A stretch of 64,000 bases of DNA from Piscinibacter sp. Its GTDB lineage: Bacteria > Pseudomonadota > Gammaproteobacteria > Burkholderiales > Burkholderiaceae_C. A model generated the notes under the pieces. That model saw only the letters and a program-made list of their open reading frames with translations, was not told the origin of the DNA and did no database searches. Positions 17,631 to 26,366 of the stretch are shown one piece after another. The stretch is taken from assembly GCA_017983795.1 (NCBI GenBank), contig JAGOAS010000007.1, forward strand, positions 1-64,000. Direction: 5' to 3'. Numbering within the stretch: position 1 is the first letter of the stretch; each line of letters starts with the position of its first letter. The translations under genes and the position numbers were made by a program.

Positions 17631-20600
17631 TTACTCCCCAATCGGCGCCGGCAGCGAGCCCGCGGCATGGCGGCGCCGGTGGGCGTGGCGGCCCACCCAT
17701 TGCACCAGGTCGTCGACGAAGGTGAAGACCACCGGGATCACCAGCAGGCTGAGGAAGGTGCTGGTGATCAGCCCGCCGATCACGACGATGGCCATGGGCG
17801 CGCGGAAGCTCGGGTCCACGCCCAGGCCGAGCGCGATCGGCGTCATGCCGGCGCCCATCGCGATGGTGGTCATCACGATCGGCCGCGCGCGCTTGCGGCA
17901 GGCGTCGAGCAGCGCCTCCCAGCGGTTCAGGCCGTGCTCGCGCCGCGCCAGCACCACATAGTCGATCAGCAGGATCGAATTCTTGGTGGCGATGCCCATC
18001 AGCATGATCAGGCCGATCATCGAAGGCATGGACAGCGACGACTGCGTGACGAACAGCGCCAGGAAGGCGCCCGGGATGGACAGCACCAGCGCGGCGAGGA
18101 TGGTGGCCGGCTGCACGAAATCCTTGAACAGCAGCACCAGCACGACGTAGATGCAGAGCACGCCGGTGGCCATCGCCAGGCCGAAGCTCTCGAACAGCTC
18201 GGCCATGGCCTCGGCGTCGCCCACCGAGGTCTGGATCACGCCGGGCGGCAGCTTCTTCAGCGAGGGCAGTTCGAGCGCGGCCTTCTCGACCTCGCCGAGC
18301 GGCACGCCGTTGAGCTCGATCTCGAAGTTGACGTTGCGCAGCCGGTCGTAGCGCGCGATCTCGGCCGGGCCGGAGTCGACCGCCAGCGTGGCGACGTTGG
18401 ACAGCGGCACCGGCCCGCGCGCGCCCGGCACCGGCAGTCGCGCGAGCAGCTCGAGGTCGGCGCGCGCATCGTCGGCCAGCTTCACCACCACCGGCACCTG
18501 GCGCTGGCTGAGGTTCATCTTCGGCAGGCCCTGGTCGTAGTCGCCGTTGGTGGCGATGCGCAGCGTGTCGGCGATGGCCTGCGAGGTGACGCCGAGGTCG
18601 GCGGCGCGCGCGAAGTCGGGCCGCACGATCAGCTCGGGCCGCACCAGGCTGGCGGTGGAGGTCACCGCGCCGATGCCGGGGATGCTGCGCAGCTCGCGCT
18701 CCACCTGCGCGGCGTGCTCGGCGAGCGCGCGGCCGTCTTCGCCGGCCAGCACCAGCACGTATTTCTCGTTGGAAGCACCCAGGCCGACCTTGACGCGCGC
18801 ACCCGGCAGCACCACCAGCGCGTCGCGCAGCTGCGCCTCGATGGCCTGCTTGGAGAGGCCGCGCCGCTCGTTGCGGTGCGTCATGTTGATGGTCAGCACG
18901 GCCTTGCGCACCTCGGCCTGCGTGGGCGCGAAGGGGTCGGAGCCGGCCGCGCCGCCGCCGATGGCGGTGTAGACGAGCTTCACGTGCGGGTTCTTCTGCA
19001 CCAGCTCGCGCGCCTGCTCGGCCGCGGCATAGGTTTCCTTGAGCGTGCTGCCGGGCGGCAGCGTCAGCGTCACCTGCGTCTGCGAGAGATCGTCGGGCGG
19101 GATGAAGCCGGTGGGCAGCAGCGGCACCAGCGCGAAGGAGCCGACGAAGAACACCGCGGCGGCCAGCAGGGTGAGGAAGCGGTGCTTGAGGCACCAGCGC
19201 GCCCAGCCGAGGTAGATCGTGATCCAGCGCGGTTCCTTCTCCTGGTGCTTGGGCGCCTTGAGGATGTAGGCCGCCATCATCGGCGTGAGCATGCGCGCCA
19301 CGACGAGCGAGAAGAACACCGCGATCGCCGCCGTCCAGCCGAACTGCACGAAGAACTTGCCGGCCACGCCCTTCATGAAGGCGGTGGGCAGGAATACCGC
19401 GATCAGCGTGAAGGTGGTGGCGATCACCGCCAGGCCGATCTCGTCGGCCGCCTCCATCGCTGCCTGGTAGGGCGTCTTGCCCATACGCAGGTGGCGCATG
19501 ATGTTCTCGATCTCGACGATGGCGTCGTCAACCAGGATGCCGACCACGAGCGACAGGCTGAGCAGCGTCACCACGTTGATCGAGAAGCCCATCAGCCACA
19601 TCACGAAGAAGGTGGGGATGGCCGACAGCGGCAGCGCCACCGCCGAGACGAAGGTGGCGCGCCAGTCGCGCAGGAACAGCCACACCACCAGCACCGCCAG
19701 CAGCGCGCCCTCGTAGAGCAGCTTCATCGAGCCGTCGTAGTTCTCCTGCACCGGGTCGACGAAGTTGAAGGCCTCGGTGATGCTGATGTCGGGGTGCTCG
19801 GCCTTGAGCTTGGCGAGCGAAGCGCGCACGCCTTCGGTGACCTCGATCTCGCTGGCGCCGCGCGAGCGCACGATCTCGAAGCCGACCACCGGCTTGCCGT
19901 CGAGCAGCGCGGCCGAGCGCGGCTCGGCCACGGTGTCGTGCACCCGCGCGACCTGGTCGAGGCGGATGCGCCGGCCGTCGGAGAGCGCCACTTCCATGCG
20001 GCCCAGCTCCTCGGCCGACTGCACGGTGGCGATGGTGCGCACCGACTGCTCGGCGCCGCCCAGGTCGGCGCGGCCGCCCGAGGCTTCCTGCTGCACCTGG
20101 CGCAGCTGGCGCGAGATGTCGGCGGCGGTGGCGTTGAGCGCCAAGAGGCGCGCCGGGTCGAGCTCGACGCGCACCTCGCGCGACACACCGCCCACGCGCG
20201 ACACCGCGCCGACGCCGCGCACCGCCAGCATGGCCTTGGTGACCTGGTTGTCGACGAACCACGAGAGTGCCTCGTCGTCCATCTTCTGCGAGGCCACCGT
20301 GTAGGTGAGGATGGGCGTGCCGGCGAGGTCGACCTTCTTGATCACCGGGTCGCGCAGGTCCGCCGGCAGGTCGGAGCGCACGCGCGAGACGGCGTCGCGC
20401 ACGTCGTCCACCGCTTCCTGCGTCGGCTTCTCGAGGCGGAACTCGGCGGTGATCGCCACCGTGCCGTCGGTCAGGCTGGTGTAGATGTGCTTGAGGCCCT
20501 GGATGGTGGCCAGCGAGTTCTCGACCTTGCGCGCCACCTCGGTCTCGAGCTGGCCCGGTGAGGCACCCGGCAGCGCGGCGACGACGGTGACCATGGGCAG

Positions 20601-20729
20601 GTCGATGTCGGGAAAGTTCTGGATCTTCATCGCCCGGAAGCCGATCAGGCCGGCGAGCGTGAGCATCACGAACAGCAGGATGGCCGGGGTCGGGTTGCGG
20701 ATCGACCAGGCCGAGACGTTGATCGCCAT
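17631..20729 (-). CDS. RND multidrug efflux permease (HAE1/AcrB family)
   Basis: A 1032-residue inner-membrane proton/drug antiporter with twelve transmembrane helices and two large periplasmic loops. Proton-relay residues are present: Asp-Asp in GILVDDAIVEIENI (helix 4) and Lys in GIATKNSILLIDY (helix 10). It is encoded with its adaptor and outer-membrane factor upstream, so all parts of the tripartite pump are in one operon led by a TetR regulator. The substrates are probably hydrophobic or amphiphilic toxic compounds, not readable from sequence. Confidence 0.94.
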   Translation of the reverse strand: MAINVSAWSIRNPTPAILLFVMLTLAGLIGFRAMKIQNFPDIDLPMVTVVAALPGASPGQLETEVARKVENSLATIQGLKHIYTSLTDGTVAITAEFRLEKPTQEAVDDVRDAVSRVRSDLPADLRDPVIKKVDLAGTPILTYTVASQKMDDEALSWFVDNQVTKAMLAVRGVGAVSRVGGVSREVRVELDPARLLALNATAADISRQLRQVQQEASGGRADLGGAEQSVRTIATVQSAEELGRMEVALSDGRRIRLDQVARVHDTVAEPRSAALLDGKPVVGFEIVRSRGASEIEVTEGVRASLAKLKAEHPDISITEAFNFVDPVQENYDGSMKLLYEGALLAVLVVWLFLRDWRATFVSAVALPLSAIPTFFVMWLMGFSINVVTLLSLSLVVGILVDDAIVEIENIMRHLRMGKTPYQAAMEAADEIGLAVIATTFTLIAVFLPTAFMKGVAGKFFVQFGWTAAIAVFFSLVVARMLTPMMAAYILKAPKHQEKEPRWITIYLGWARWCLKHRFLTLLAAAVFFVGSFALVPLLPTGFIPPDDLSQTQVTLTLPPGSTLKETYAAAEQARELVQKNPHVKLVYTAIGGGAAGSDPFAPTQAEVRKAVLTINMTHRNERRGLSKQAIEAQLRDALVVLPGARVKVGLGASNEKYVLVLAGEDGRALAEHAAQVERELRSIPGIGAVTSTASLVRPELIVRPDFARAADLGVTSQAIADTLRIATNGDYDQGLPKMNLSQRQVPVVVKLADDARADLELLARLPVPGARGPVPLSNVATLAVDSGPAEIARYDRLRNVNFEIELNGVPLGEVEKAALELPSLKKLPPGVIQTSVGDAEAMAELFESFGLAMATGVLCIYVVLVLLFKDFVQPATILAALVLSIPGAFLALFVTQSSLSMPSMIGLIMLMGIATKNSILLIDYVVLARREHGLNRWEALLDACRKRARPIVMTTIAMGAGMTPIALGLGVDPSFRAPMAIVVIGGLITSTFLSLLVIPVVFTFVDDLVQWVGRHAHRRRHAAGSLPAPIGE

Positions 20730-20741
20730 GGCTCGCGCTCC

Positions 20742-21890
20742 TTACTTCGACGCGGTCTTCTGCGCCGTGGCCGGCGCGGCATCGACGACGCGCACCAGAT
20801 CGCCGTCGCCGAGGAAGCCGCCGCCGGACGCGACCACGCGCGCGTTGCGCTCGACGCCGCCGGTGATCTCGACGCGGTCGGCCCAGCGCCGGCCGGTGCT
20901 GACCTTCACCTGCTGCACCTTGGAGTCGGGCCCGACCTGCAGCACGTAGCTGAAGCCTTCGCGCAGCAGCACCGCGCTCTGCGGCAGCGACAGGCCCTGC
21001 GTCTGGCCGATCTCGAACTCGCCGCGCGCGAACATGCCGGCGCGTGCGCTGCCGGGCTGCGGCAGGTCGACATAGACGATGCCGTTGCGCGTGGCCGGGT
21101 CGACGGTGGGCGCCACCATGCGCAGCTTGCCGACGATGGGCGTGCCGCCGGCCGGCGTCACCACTGCGGCGACACCGGGCTTGAGCTGGGCGAGATCGGC
21201 CGCCGACACCTCGGCGCGCCACTCGAGGCGGCCGCCGCGGATCAGGCGGAACAGCTCCTGGCCGGCCGGCAGCACCGCGCCGACGGTGGCGCTGCGCGCC
21301 GAGATCACGCCGTTGTCGGGCGCCAGCACCTGGGTCTGCGCGAGGCGCAGCTGCTGCGTCTTCGCGGCGGCGCGCTGCGCCTCCAGGCGCGCCTGCGCGG
21401 TGCGCTCGGCGGTGAGGTACTGGTTGATCTGCTGCGCCGAGAGCGCGCCGGTGGCCTGCAGCTCGCGGGCGCGCTGCGCGTTGGCGCTGGCCTCGGCGAG
21501 CGTGGCCTCGGCCTCGGCGACGGCGGCGCGCGTCTGCGCGAGCTCGGCGGCGATGGTGTCGGGCGTGAAGCGGGCGAGCACCTGGCCGCGCTTGACGACG
21601 TCGCCGACGTTGACCTTTACCTCGGCCAGGCGCAAGCCGTTGGCCTCGGTGCCGACGCTGGCTTCCTGCCAGGCGGCGATGTTGCCGTTGGCGGCGATCT
21701 TCAGCGGCACGCTGGCCGGCTGCGGGCTGGTGACGGTGACGGTGAGCGCCGGCTTGGGCGCTGCGGATGCGGCCGGCTTGTCGGCCGCGTGCACGGCGAC
21801 GGTGACGGCGAGGGCGGCCAGCGCGACGGCGATCGGCGTGGCGACGAGCAGGAGGCGTTGGGAGCTGGGCATGGTGGTGTTCTTGTTCAT
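20742..21890 (-). CDS. RND efflux periplasmic adaptor subunit
   Basis: A 382-residue MexA/AcrA-type membrane-fusion protein. It has an N-terminal membrane anchor or signal (LLLVATPIAVALAALAVTVAVHA), a first lipoyl half (ANGLRLAEVKVNVGDVVKRGQVLARF), a helical hairpin (about 100-165), a second lipoyl half (VLAPDNGVISARSATVGAVL), a beta-barrel and a membrane-proximal domain. It bridges the pump and outer-membrane channel encoded on either side, with gaps of 12 and 6 bp. Confidence 0.92.
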   Translation of the reverse strand: MNKNTTMPSSQRLLLVATPIAVALAALAVTVAVHAADKPAASAAPKPALTVTVTSPQPASVPLKIAANGNIAAWQEASVGTEANGLRLAEVKVNVGDVVKRGQVLARFTPDTIAAELAQTRAAVAEAEATLAEASANAQRARELQATGALSAQQINQYLTAERTAQARLEAQRAAAKTQQLRLAQTQVLAPDNGVISARSATVGAVLPAGQELFRLIRGGRLEWRAEVSAADLAQLKPGVAAVVTPAGGTPIVGKLRMVAPTVDPATRNGIVYVDLPQPGSARAGMFARGEFEIGQTQGLSLPQSAVLLREGFSYVLQVGPDSKVQQVKVSTGRRWADRVEITGGVERNARVVASGGGFLGDGDLVRVVDAAPATAQKTASK

Positions 21891-21896
21891 GTCGTG

Positions 21897-23321
21897 TCAG
21901 GTGCGCGCGTCGGTGTCGGCGGCATTCCAGCCGCCGCCGAGGGCGCGGTACAGCGAGATCCAGGCGGCGACGCGCTCGCGCTGCAGTTCGATCAGCGCGG
22001 ACTGGGCCGCCACGGCCGTGCGGCGTGCGTCTTCCAGCTCGAACAGGCTGGCCAGGCCGCCGCGGTAGCGCGACTCGACGGCGCGCAGGCTGCGCTCGTA
22101 GCCGTCGGCGGCGCTGCGCGCGTCTTCGCCGCGTGCCGCCGTGCTCTGCAGCGCGACCAGCGCTTCCTCGACTTCGCGCACCGCCGTGCGCAGGCGTGCG
22201 GCATAGCGCGTGGCGGCAGCGTCGTAGGCGGCCTGCGCGGCCTGGGCGTTGGCGCGGCGCACGCCGCCGTCGAAGATCGGCAGGCTCACGCTCACCGGGC
22301 CGACGCTCCACAGCGTGCCGCTGCTGCTGACGCCGCCGCTCTCGAAGCGCGCGGGGCCGATGCTGCCGGCCAGCGACACGCGCGGCCAGCGTTGCGCGCG
22401 TGCCTGGGCGGCATCCGCCGCACTGGCGACCAGCTCACGCTCGGCGGTGGCGAGGTCAGGGCGTTGCGCCAGCACTTCGGCCGGCACCTGCGCGACGGCG
22501 AGCTGCGCCGGTTGGGGCAGGCTGGCGCGACCCGCCTGCAGCTGCGTGCGCAGCTCGGGCTCGGGCAGTGCGCTGAGCGCCACCAGCGCCTTCACCGCGA
22601 GATCGCAGGCGGCGCGCTGCTGCGTCAGCGTGGCATTGCCCTGCGCGGCGCTGGCGCGTGCCAGGTCGGCGCTGGCCGGCGACTGGAAGCCGGCCTTGGC
22701 AGCGAGCTCGGTCAGGCGCGCGGTCTCGGCGCGCGAGGCGGCGTCGAGTTCGCTCTGCGCGAGCTGGGCCTCGCAGGCGCGCAGCGCGAGGTAGGCCGAA
22801 GCCGTCTCGGCGGCCACCGAGATGCGCGCGTCGTGCCATGCGGCTCGCGCACCGTCCAGGCGGGCTTGCGCCGCATCGCGGCCGGCGCGGTTGGCGGCGA
22901 ACAGGTCGATCTCCCAGGCGGCCTGCAGGTTGGCGCCCAGCGAGGTGCCCACCGGTGTGGCGAGGTCGAGCTTGCCGCGCGTGGCGCTGGCGTTGGCGCT
23001 GAGCGTGGGCGTGAGTGCTGCGCCGCCGGCCACGCGCGCCGCGCGCGCCTGCTCGATGCGTGCGCGTGCATCGGCGAGCGTGGGGCTGGCGGTTTGCGCG
23101 GCGTCGATGAGGCGCGTCAGCAGCGGGTCGTGAAACTGCTGCCACCAGTCGCGCAGCTCGGCGCCGGGGTCGCTGTCGGGCAGCGGCGCCTGCCATTGCG
23201 CGGCGGGCGTTGCGCTGGCCGGCGGTGGCGCCGTGGCGTCGAGGCTGGCGCAGCCGGCGAGCAGCAGCGCAGCCGCGAGCGCCGCGAGCCTGCGGCGTGA
23301 AGACGATGTCGATCGGTTCAT
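21897..23321 (-). CDS. TolC/NodT-type outer-membrane factor lipoprotein
   Basis: A 474-residue outer-membrane channel of the RND outer-membrane factor family. The signal peptide ends in a lipobox (LLLAGCASLDA), and two repeated outer-membrane efflux domains follow (about 60-250 and 270-465), with helical segments such as RARIEQARAARVAGGAALTPTL. It provides the exit duct of the tripartite pump. It lies 28 bp downstream of the tetR-type gene. Confidence 0.92.
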   Translation of the reverse strand: MNRSTSSSRRRLAALAAALLLAGCASLDATAPPPASATPAAQWQAPLPDSDPGAELRDWWQQFHDPLLTRLIDAAQTASPTLADARARIEQARAARVAGGAALTPTLSANASATRGKLDLATPVGTSLGANLQAAWEIDLFAANRAGRDAAQARLDGARAAWHDARISVAAETASAYLALRACEAQLAQSELDAASRAETARLTELAAKAGFQSPASADLARASAAQGNATLTQQRAACDLAVKALVALSALPEPELRTQLQAGRASLPQPAQLAVAQVPAEVLAQRPDLATAERELVASAADAAQARAQRWPRVSLAGSIGPARFESGGVSSSGTLWSVGPVSVSLPIFDGGVRRANAQAAQAAYDAAATRYAARLRTAVREVEEALVALQSTAARGEDARSAADGYERSLRAVESRYRGGLASLFELEDARRTAVAAQSALIELQRERVAAWISLYRALGGGWNAADTDART

Positions 23322-23349
23322 GTTTGTTGTTCTCCCTGGTTTGCGGGTC

Positions 23350-23991
23350 TCAGCCAGTGGCGCGCCGCTGCACTTCCGCCGCCACCATCGCCTCGGCGTA
23401 CATCACCAGCGCATCCAGCCAGCGGTCGAACGCGTCGGGCGCATTGTTGAGCGCCGGCGCCAGCGCGTCGGTGACGTCGCGGCCGACGTGCAGGTGCACG
23501 CCCAGCGCCGCCACGCACACCGCGAGCCGCGTGATGTGCTCGTCGGGCTGCGTGACGCCGACATGGCGGCACAGCACGCGCACCAGCGCCTCGTGCATGG
23601 GCCGGATGCCCTGCTCGATCTCCTCGCTCCACAGGCCGGTGGGTTCGAGCATCTCGCGCATGTGCAGCTTCATGCACAAGGTGGTCAGTTCTCCCTGCTT
23701 GAGCGGTTCGAGGAAGCCGAGATAGAGGCCGCGCAGCGCGTCGCGCAGGCTCAATGCCTCGCCGCCGTAGCGACGAATTTCCTCCTCGGGTTTCGACTGC
23801 AGCTCGAAGAACACGGCGCGGTACAGCCCGGCCTTGTCGCCGAAGTAGTACTTGATGGCGGCGAGGTTGGTGCCGGCCGATTCGGCGATCTCGCGCGTCG
23901 AGGTCTTGGCGAAGCCCTGGTGGGCGAACAGGCCGAGGGCGGCGTGCAGCAGCCGGCCGCGCGCCGAGTCGGCAGTGTTGATCTCGGTCAT
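23350..23991 (-). CDS. TetR/AcrR-family repressor of the efflux operon
   Basis: A 213-residue regulator with an N-terminal helix-turn-helix (about residues 12-55; FAKTSTREIAESAGTNLAAIKYYFGDKAGLY) and a ligand-binding domain of the CecR/DUF1956 type. It is the first gene of the operon with the outer-membrane factor, adaptor and pump, a classic autoregulated arrangement. A perfect 16-bp palindrome 19 bp upstream of its ATG is the likely operator. Ligand binding should relieve repression and raise pump synthesis. Confidence 0.93.
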   Translation of the reverse strand: MTEINTADSARGRLLHAALGLFAHQGFAKTSTREIAESAGTNLAAIKYYFGDKAGLYRAVFFELQSKPEEEIRRYGGEALSLRDALRGLYLGFLEPLKQGELTTLCMKLHMREMLEPTGLWSEEIEQGIRPMHEALVRVLCRHVGVTQPDEHITRLAVCVAALGVHLHVGRDVTDALAPALNNAPDAFDRWLDALVMYAEAMVAAEVQRRATG

Positions 23992-24010
23992 GGCGCGATG
24001 CTAGCGCCTG

Positions 24011-24026
24011 AATCAATCGATTGATT
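24011..24026. promoter_or_regulatory. Palindromic TetR operator
   Basis: AATCAATCGATTGATT is a perfect 16-bp palindrome, strikingly A+T-rich in a G+C-rich region, placed just upstream of tetR. It fits a TetR-dimer site that would block the promoter of the efflux operon. The target assignment rests on position and symmetry. Confidence 0.8.
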
Positions 24027-24079
24027 GAATTCCTGGTAATGACCGAAGGGTCAGCAGGGGCTTCGGTTGGGCGACAGCA

Positions 24080-24103
24080 GCCGGCGCGGAGGTGAGCGCC
24101 GGC
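24080..24103 (-). terminator. Strong hairpin directly after the HNH-like gene
   Basis: GCCGGCGC-N8-GCGCCGGC forms a perfect 8-bp G+C stem that starts at the base next to the TAA stop of the 24104-25168 gene. No T-run follows in the minus-strand direction, so it is at best a weak intrinsic terminator or an mRNA-stabilising hairpin. It separates this gene from the tetR operon downstream on the same strand. Confidence 0.45.
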
Positions 24104-25168
24104 TTACAGCGGCAGCGCGACCTGCCGGGGAGCCGCCGCGCCGCGGGCCACCACCGCATGCGGCACGTAGCCGCGCGTCTCGAGGTTCCAGCCCTCGGTG
24201 GCGGCGGCGGTGTCGATCTGCTCGACGCGCTGCGTGGCCAGGCCCTTGGCGGCGGCGCGCGCCACCAGCTGCTCGCACTGCGCGGCCGTCAGCAGCCGGG
24301 CGAAGGCGATCCAGCGCTTCATCACCAGCGGGTTGCGCCAGGCGTCTTCCACGGCCCAGCGGGCGCGCTGGGCGTCGTCGGTGCGGCCGGCTTCCAGCAC
24401 GCGCGGCAGCAGGGCGTGGAAGAACATCTGGAAGGCGCGCCGCAGCGGCTTGCCCGGCAGCAGCGCCTCGAAGCGCGCCACGCGCTGGCTCCAGCCGGGC
24501 GCGAGCAGCTGGCGGCTGACGAAGGCCTGCAGCGCCTGCACCGGGTTGAAGAGGCGCAGCCGGTTCGGCGGCAGCACCAGCAGGGGCAGGGCGCTGGCTT
24601 CCTCGTGCGCGAGCGGCTCGACGAAGCTGCACAGCACCGCCACGCGCGCCCATTGCGCCAGCGTCAGCCCGCCGCCGGCCGGCGAGCCCGCGGCTTCCAG
24701 GTCGCGCAGGATGTGCAGCGCGTCGCGGAAGCCGTTCGCCGCCTTCGCATGGTTGGCCTTGGTGGACATCATCGCCAGGTTGCCGGCGGCGTAGCCGGCG
24801 TCGTTGCGCACCCGGTCGACCGAGGCGTCGCTGGCTTCCAGCGTGGCGGTGGAGAGCTGCATGCGCGTGATCGGGCAATGGCTCGCCTCGATCTGCTGCA
24901 GGTGGTTGGGCGTCACCTGCAGCAGCTCCACGCTGCGGCCGCGCAGCCAGGCGTGCAGGCGCAACTGCAGCCACTTGCGCACATGGCGCGTGGGCAGCAG
25001 GGTGCGCGTGCCGAAGCTGGCCTGGCCGGCGCGCAGGCCGGCCAGCAGCGGCGAGGGCTCCTCGCCGTAGGGGGCGGCGGGCAGGATGCCGTGGTGGGCG
25101 TAGTCCCAGCCCAGCTCGAAGCCGATCTGGTCGTGCGTGGTCAGCGTGGTGACGAAGGCGGTGGTCAT
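24104..25168 (-). CDS. Hypothetical protein with an HNH-like zinc-finger motif
   Basis: A 354-residue soluble protein. Residues 98-142 resemble the core of HNH-fold endonucleases: CPIT (98-101), then SVDRVRNDAGYAAGNLAMM with Asp119-Arg120, Asn122, Gly125-Tyr126 and Asn130, and a closing Asn139...Lys142. The usual first Cys pair and catalytic His are not complete, so nuclease activity is doubtful. The rest is helical and unrecognised. ATG 25168 has a good GAGGAG site. The gene is divergent from a WYL-domain regulator 106 bp away, with an inverted repeat between them. Its function is not known to me. Confidence 0.7.
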   Translation of the reverse strand: MTTAFVTTLTTHDQIGFELGWDYAHHGILPAAPYGEEPSPLLAGLRAGQASFGTRTLLPTRHVRKWLQLRLHAWLRGRSVELLQVTPNHLQQIEASHCPITRMQLSTATLEASDASVDRVRNDAGYAAGNLAMMSTKANHAKAANGFRDALHILRDLEAAGSPAGGGLTLAQWARVAVLCSFVEPLAHEEASALPLLVLPPNRLRLFNPVQALQAFVSRQLLAPGWSQRVARFEALLPGKPLRRAFQMFFHALLPRVLEAGRTDDAQRARWAVEDAWRNPLVMKRWIAFARLLTAAQCEQLVARAAAKGLATQRVEQIDTAAATEGWNLETRGYVPHAVVARGAAAPRQVALPL

Positions 25169-25226
25169 GGGAGGCTCCTCGGGTAGCGCCGCGGGCTGCG
25201 GTATGCGAGGCAGTGTTCCGGCCCGG

Positions 25227-25245
25227 TGGCTCATGGCGTGAGCTA
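25227..25245. promoter_or_regulatory. Inverted repeat between the HNH-like and WYL genes
   Basis: TGGCTCA-TGGCG-TGAGCTA is symmetric except for one pair. It lies in the middle of the 106-bp divergent intergenic region, well placed for a dimeric WYL regulator to control both genes. No clear -35/-10 elements were found. Confidence 0.45.
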
Positions 25246-25274
25246 CCCTGTCGGCAAACGTACAAAGAAACCCG

Positions 25275-26255
25275 ATGGACCGCACCGAACGCTTCTACAA
25301 GATCGAGATGCTGCTGCGCAGCCGCGGCAGCGTGAGCTTCGCGGCGCTGCGCGAGGAGCTGGCCGTCTCGCCGGCCACGCTCAAGCGCGACCTGCAGTAC
25401 CTGCGCGACCGGCTGCACGCGCCCATCGTCTACGACGCCTTCGACAACGGCTACCGCTTCGACAAGGGCGCGCCGGCGGGCGCCCGCCACGAGCTGCCGG
25501 GCATGTGGTTCAGCGAGCACGAGATCCACGCGCTGCTGACCATGCACCAGCTGCTCGCCGGGCTGGACGACGACGGCGTGCTGGCGCGCCACCTGCAGCC
25601 CATGCTCGAGCGGCTGCAGGGGCTGATCGGCAACGACGCCGCCGAATCGCGCGAGCTGATGCGGCGCATCAAGGTCATCGGCACGGCGCGGCGGCCGGTG
25701 CCCAGCCGCTGGTTCGAGCTGCTCGGCAGCGCGCTGGTGCAGCGCCGGCGCGTCTGGCTGCGCTACTTCAAGCGCAGCGACCGGCGCGTGAGCGAGCGCG
25801 AGGTCTCGCCGCAGCGCCTGGTGCACTACCGCGCCACCTGGTACCTCGACGCCTGGTGCCACGCCAGCGACGGCCTGCGCCGCTTCGCGCTCGATGCGGT
25901 GCGCGAGGCGAAGCTGCTCGAGACGAAGGCGAAGAACCTGCCCGTGCGCGAGCTCGAAGCCGCGCTCGACGCCGGCTACGGCATCTATGGCGGCGGCGAT
26001 GCCAAAGTGCGCTGGGCCACGCTGCTGTTCGATGCCGACGCCGCGCAGTGGGTGGCCAACGAGGAATGGCATCCGCAGCAGAAGGCGCACCACCTCGCCG
26101 ACGGCCGCTACGAGCTGCAGGTGCCCTACACGGATGCCACCGAGCTCGCCATGGACATCCTGCGCCACGGCGACAGCGTGCAGGTGCTGGGCGACAAGGC
26201 GCTGGCCGCGGCGATCGCCGAGCGCCTGCGGCGCGCGGCGGCGAAGTACGCCTGA
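25275..26255 (+). CDS. WYL-domain HTH transcriptional regulator
   Basis: A 326-residue regulator with an N-terminal winged helix (about 1-60; SVSFAALREELAVSPATLKRDLQYL) and a WYL ligand-binding domain (about 155-225; LVHYRATWYLDAWCHASDGLRRFALD), followed by a WCX-type C-terminal domain. WYL regulators often bind nucleotide or nucleic-acid ligands and frequently control defence or DNA-damage genes. It is divergent from the HNH-like protein gene and probably regulates it. The start ATG 25275 gives the HTH at the very N-terminus. Confidence 0.9.
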   Translation: MDRTERFYKIEMLLRSRGSVSFAALREELAVSPATLKRDLQYLRDRLHAPIVYDAFDNGYRFDKGAPAGARHELPGMWFSEHEIHALLTMHQLLAGLDDDGVLARHLQPMLERLQGLIGNDAAESRELMRRIKVIGTARRPVPSRWFELLGSALVQRRRVWLRYFKRSDRRVSEREVSPQRLVHYRATWYLDAWCHASDGLRRFALDAVREAKLLETKAKNLPVRELEAALDAGYGIYGGGDAKVRWATLLFDADAAQWVANEEWHPQQKAHHLADGRYELQVPYTDATELAMDILRHGDSVQVLGDKALAAAIAERLRRAAAKYA

Positions 26256-26366
26256 ACCCGACGCGGTGATTCACCGAGTGACAAGGGCTTGACGCTGGCT
26301 AGCATGCTTCTTGCGGCGGCGACCGGCTGCCCCACCACCGTGTTCACCCTCTACCGAAGGACACCC

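Noticed and set aside
16023-20561. 1512-codon open frame on the plus strand opposite the RND pump
   Set aside because: His/Arg/Gln-rich nonsense composition, antisense to the pump and kinase genes, with no domain similarity.
24104-26255. Calling the HNH-like/WYL pair an established anti-phage system
   Set aside because: No known system matches, the catalytic His is not evident, and no other defence gene lies alongside.
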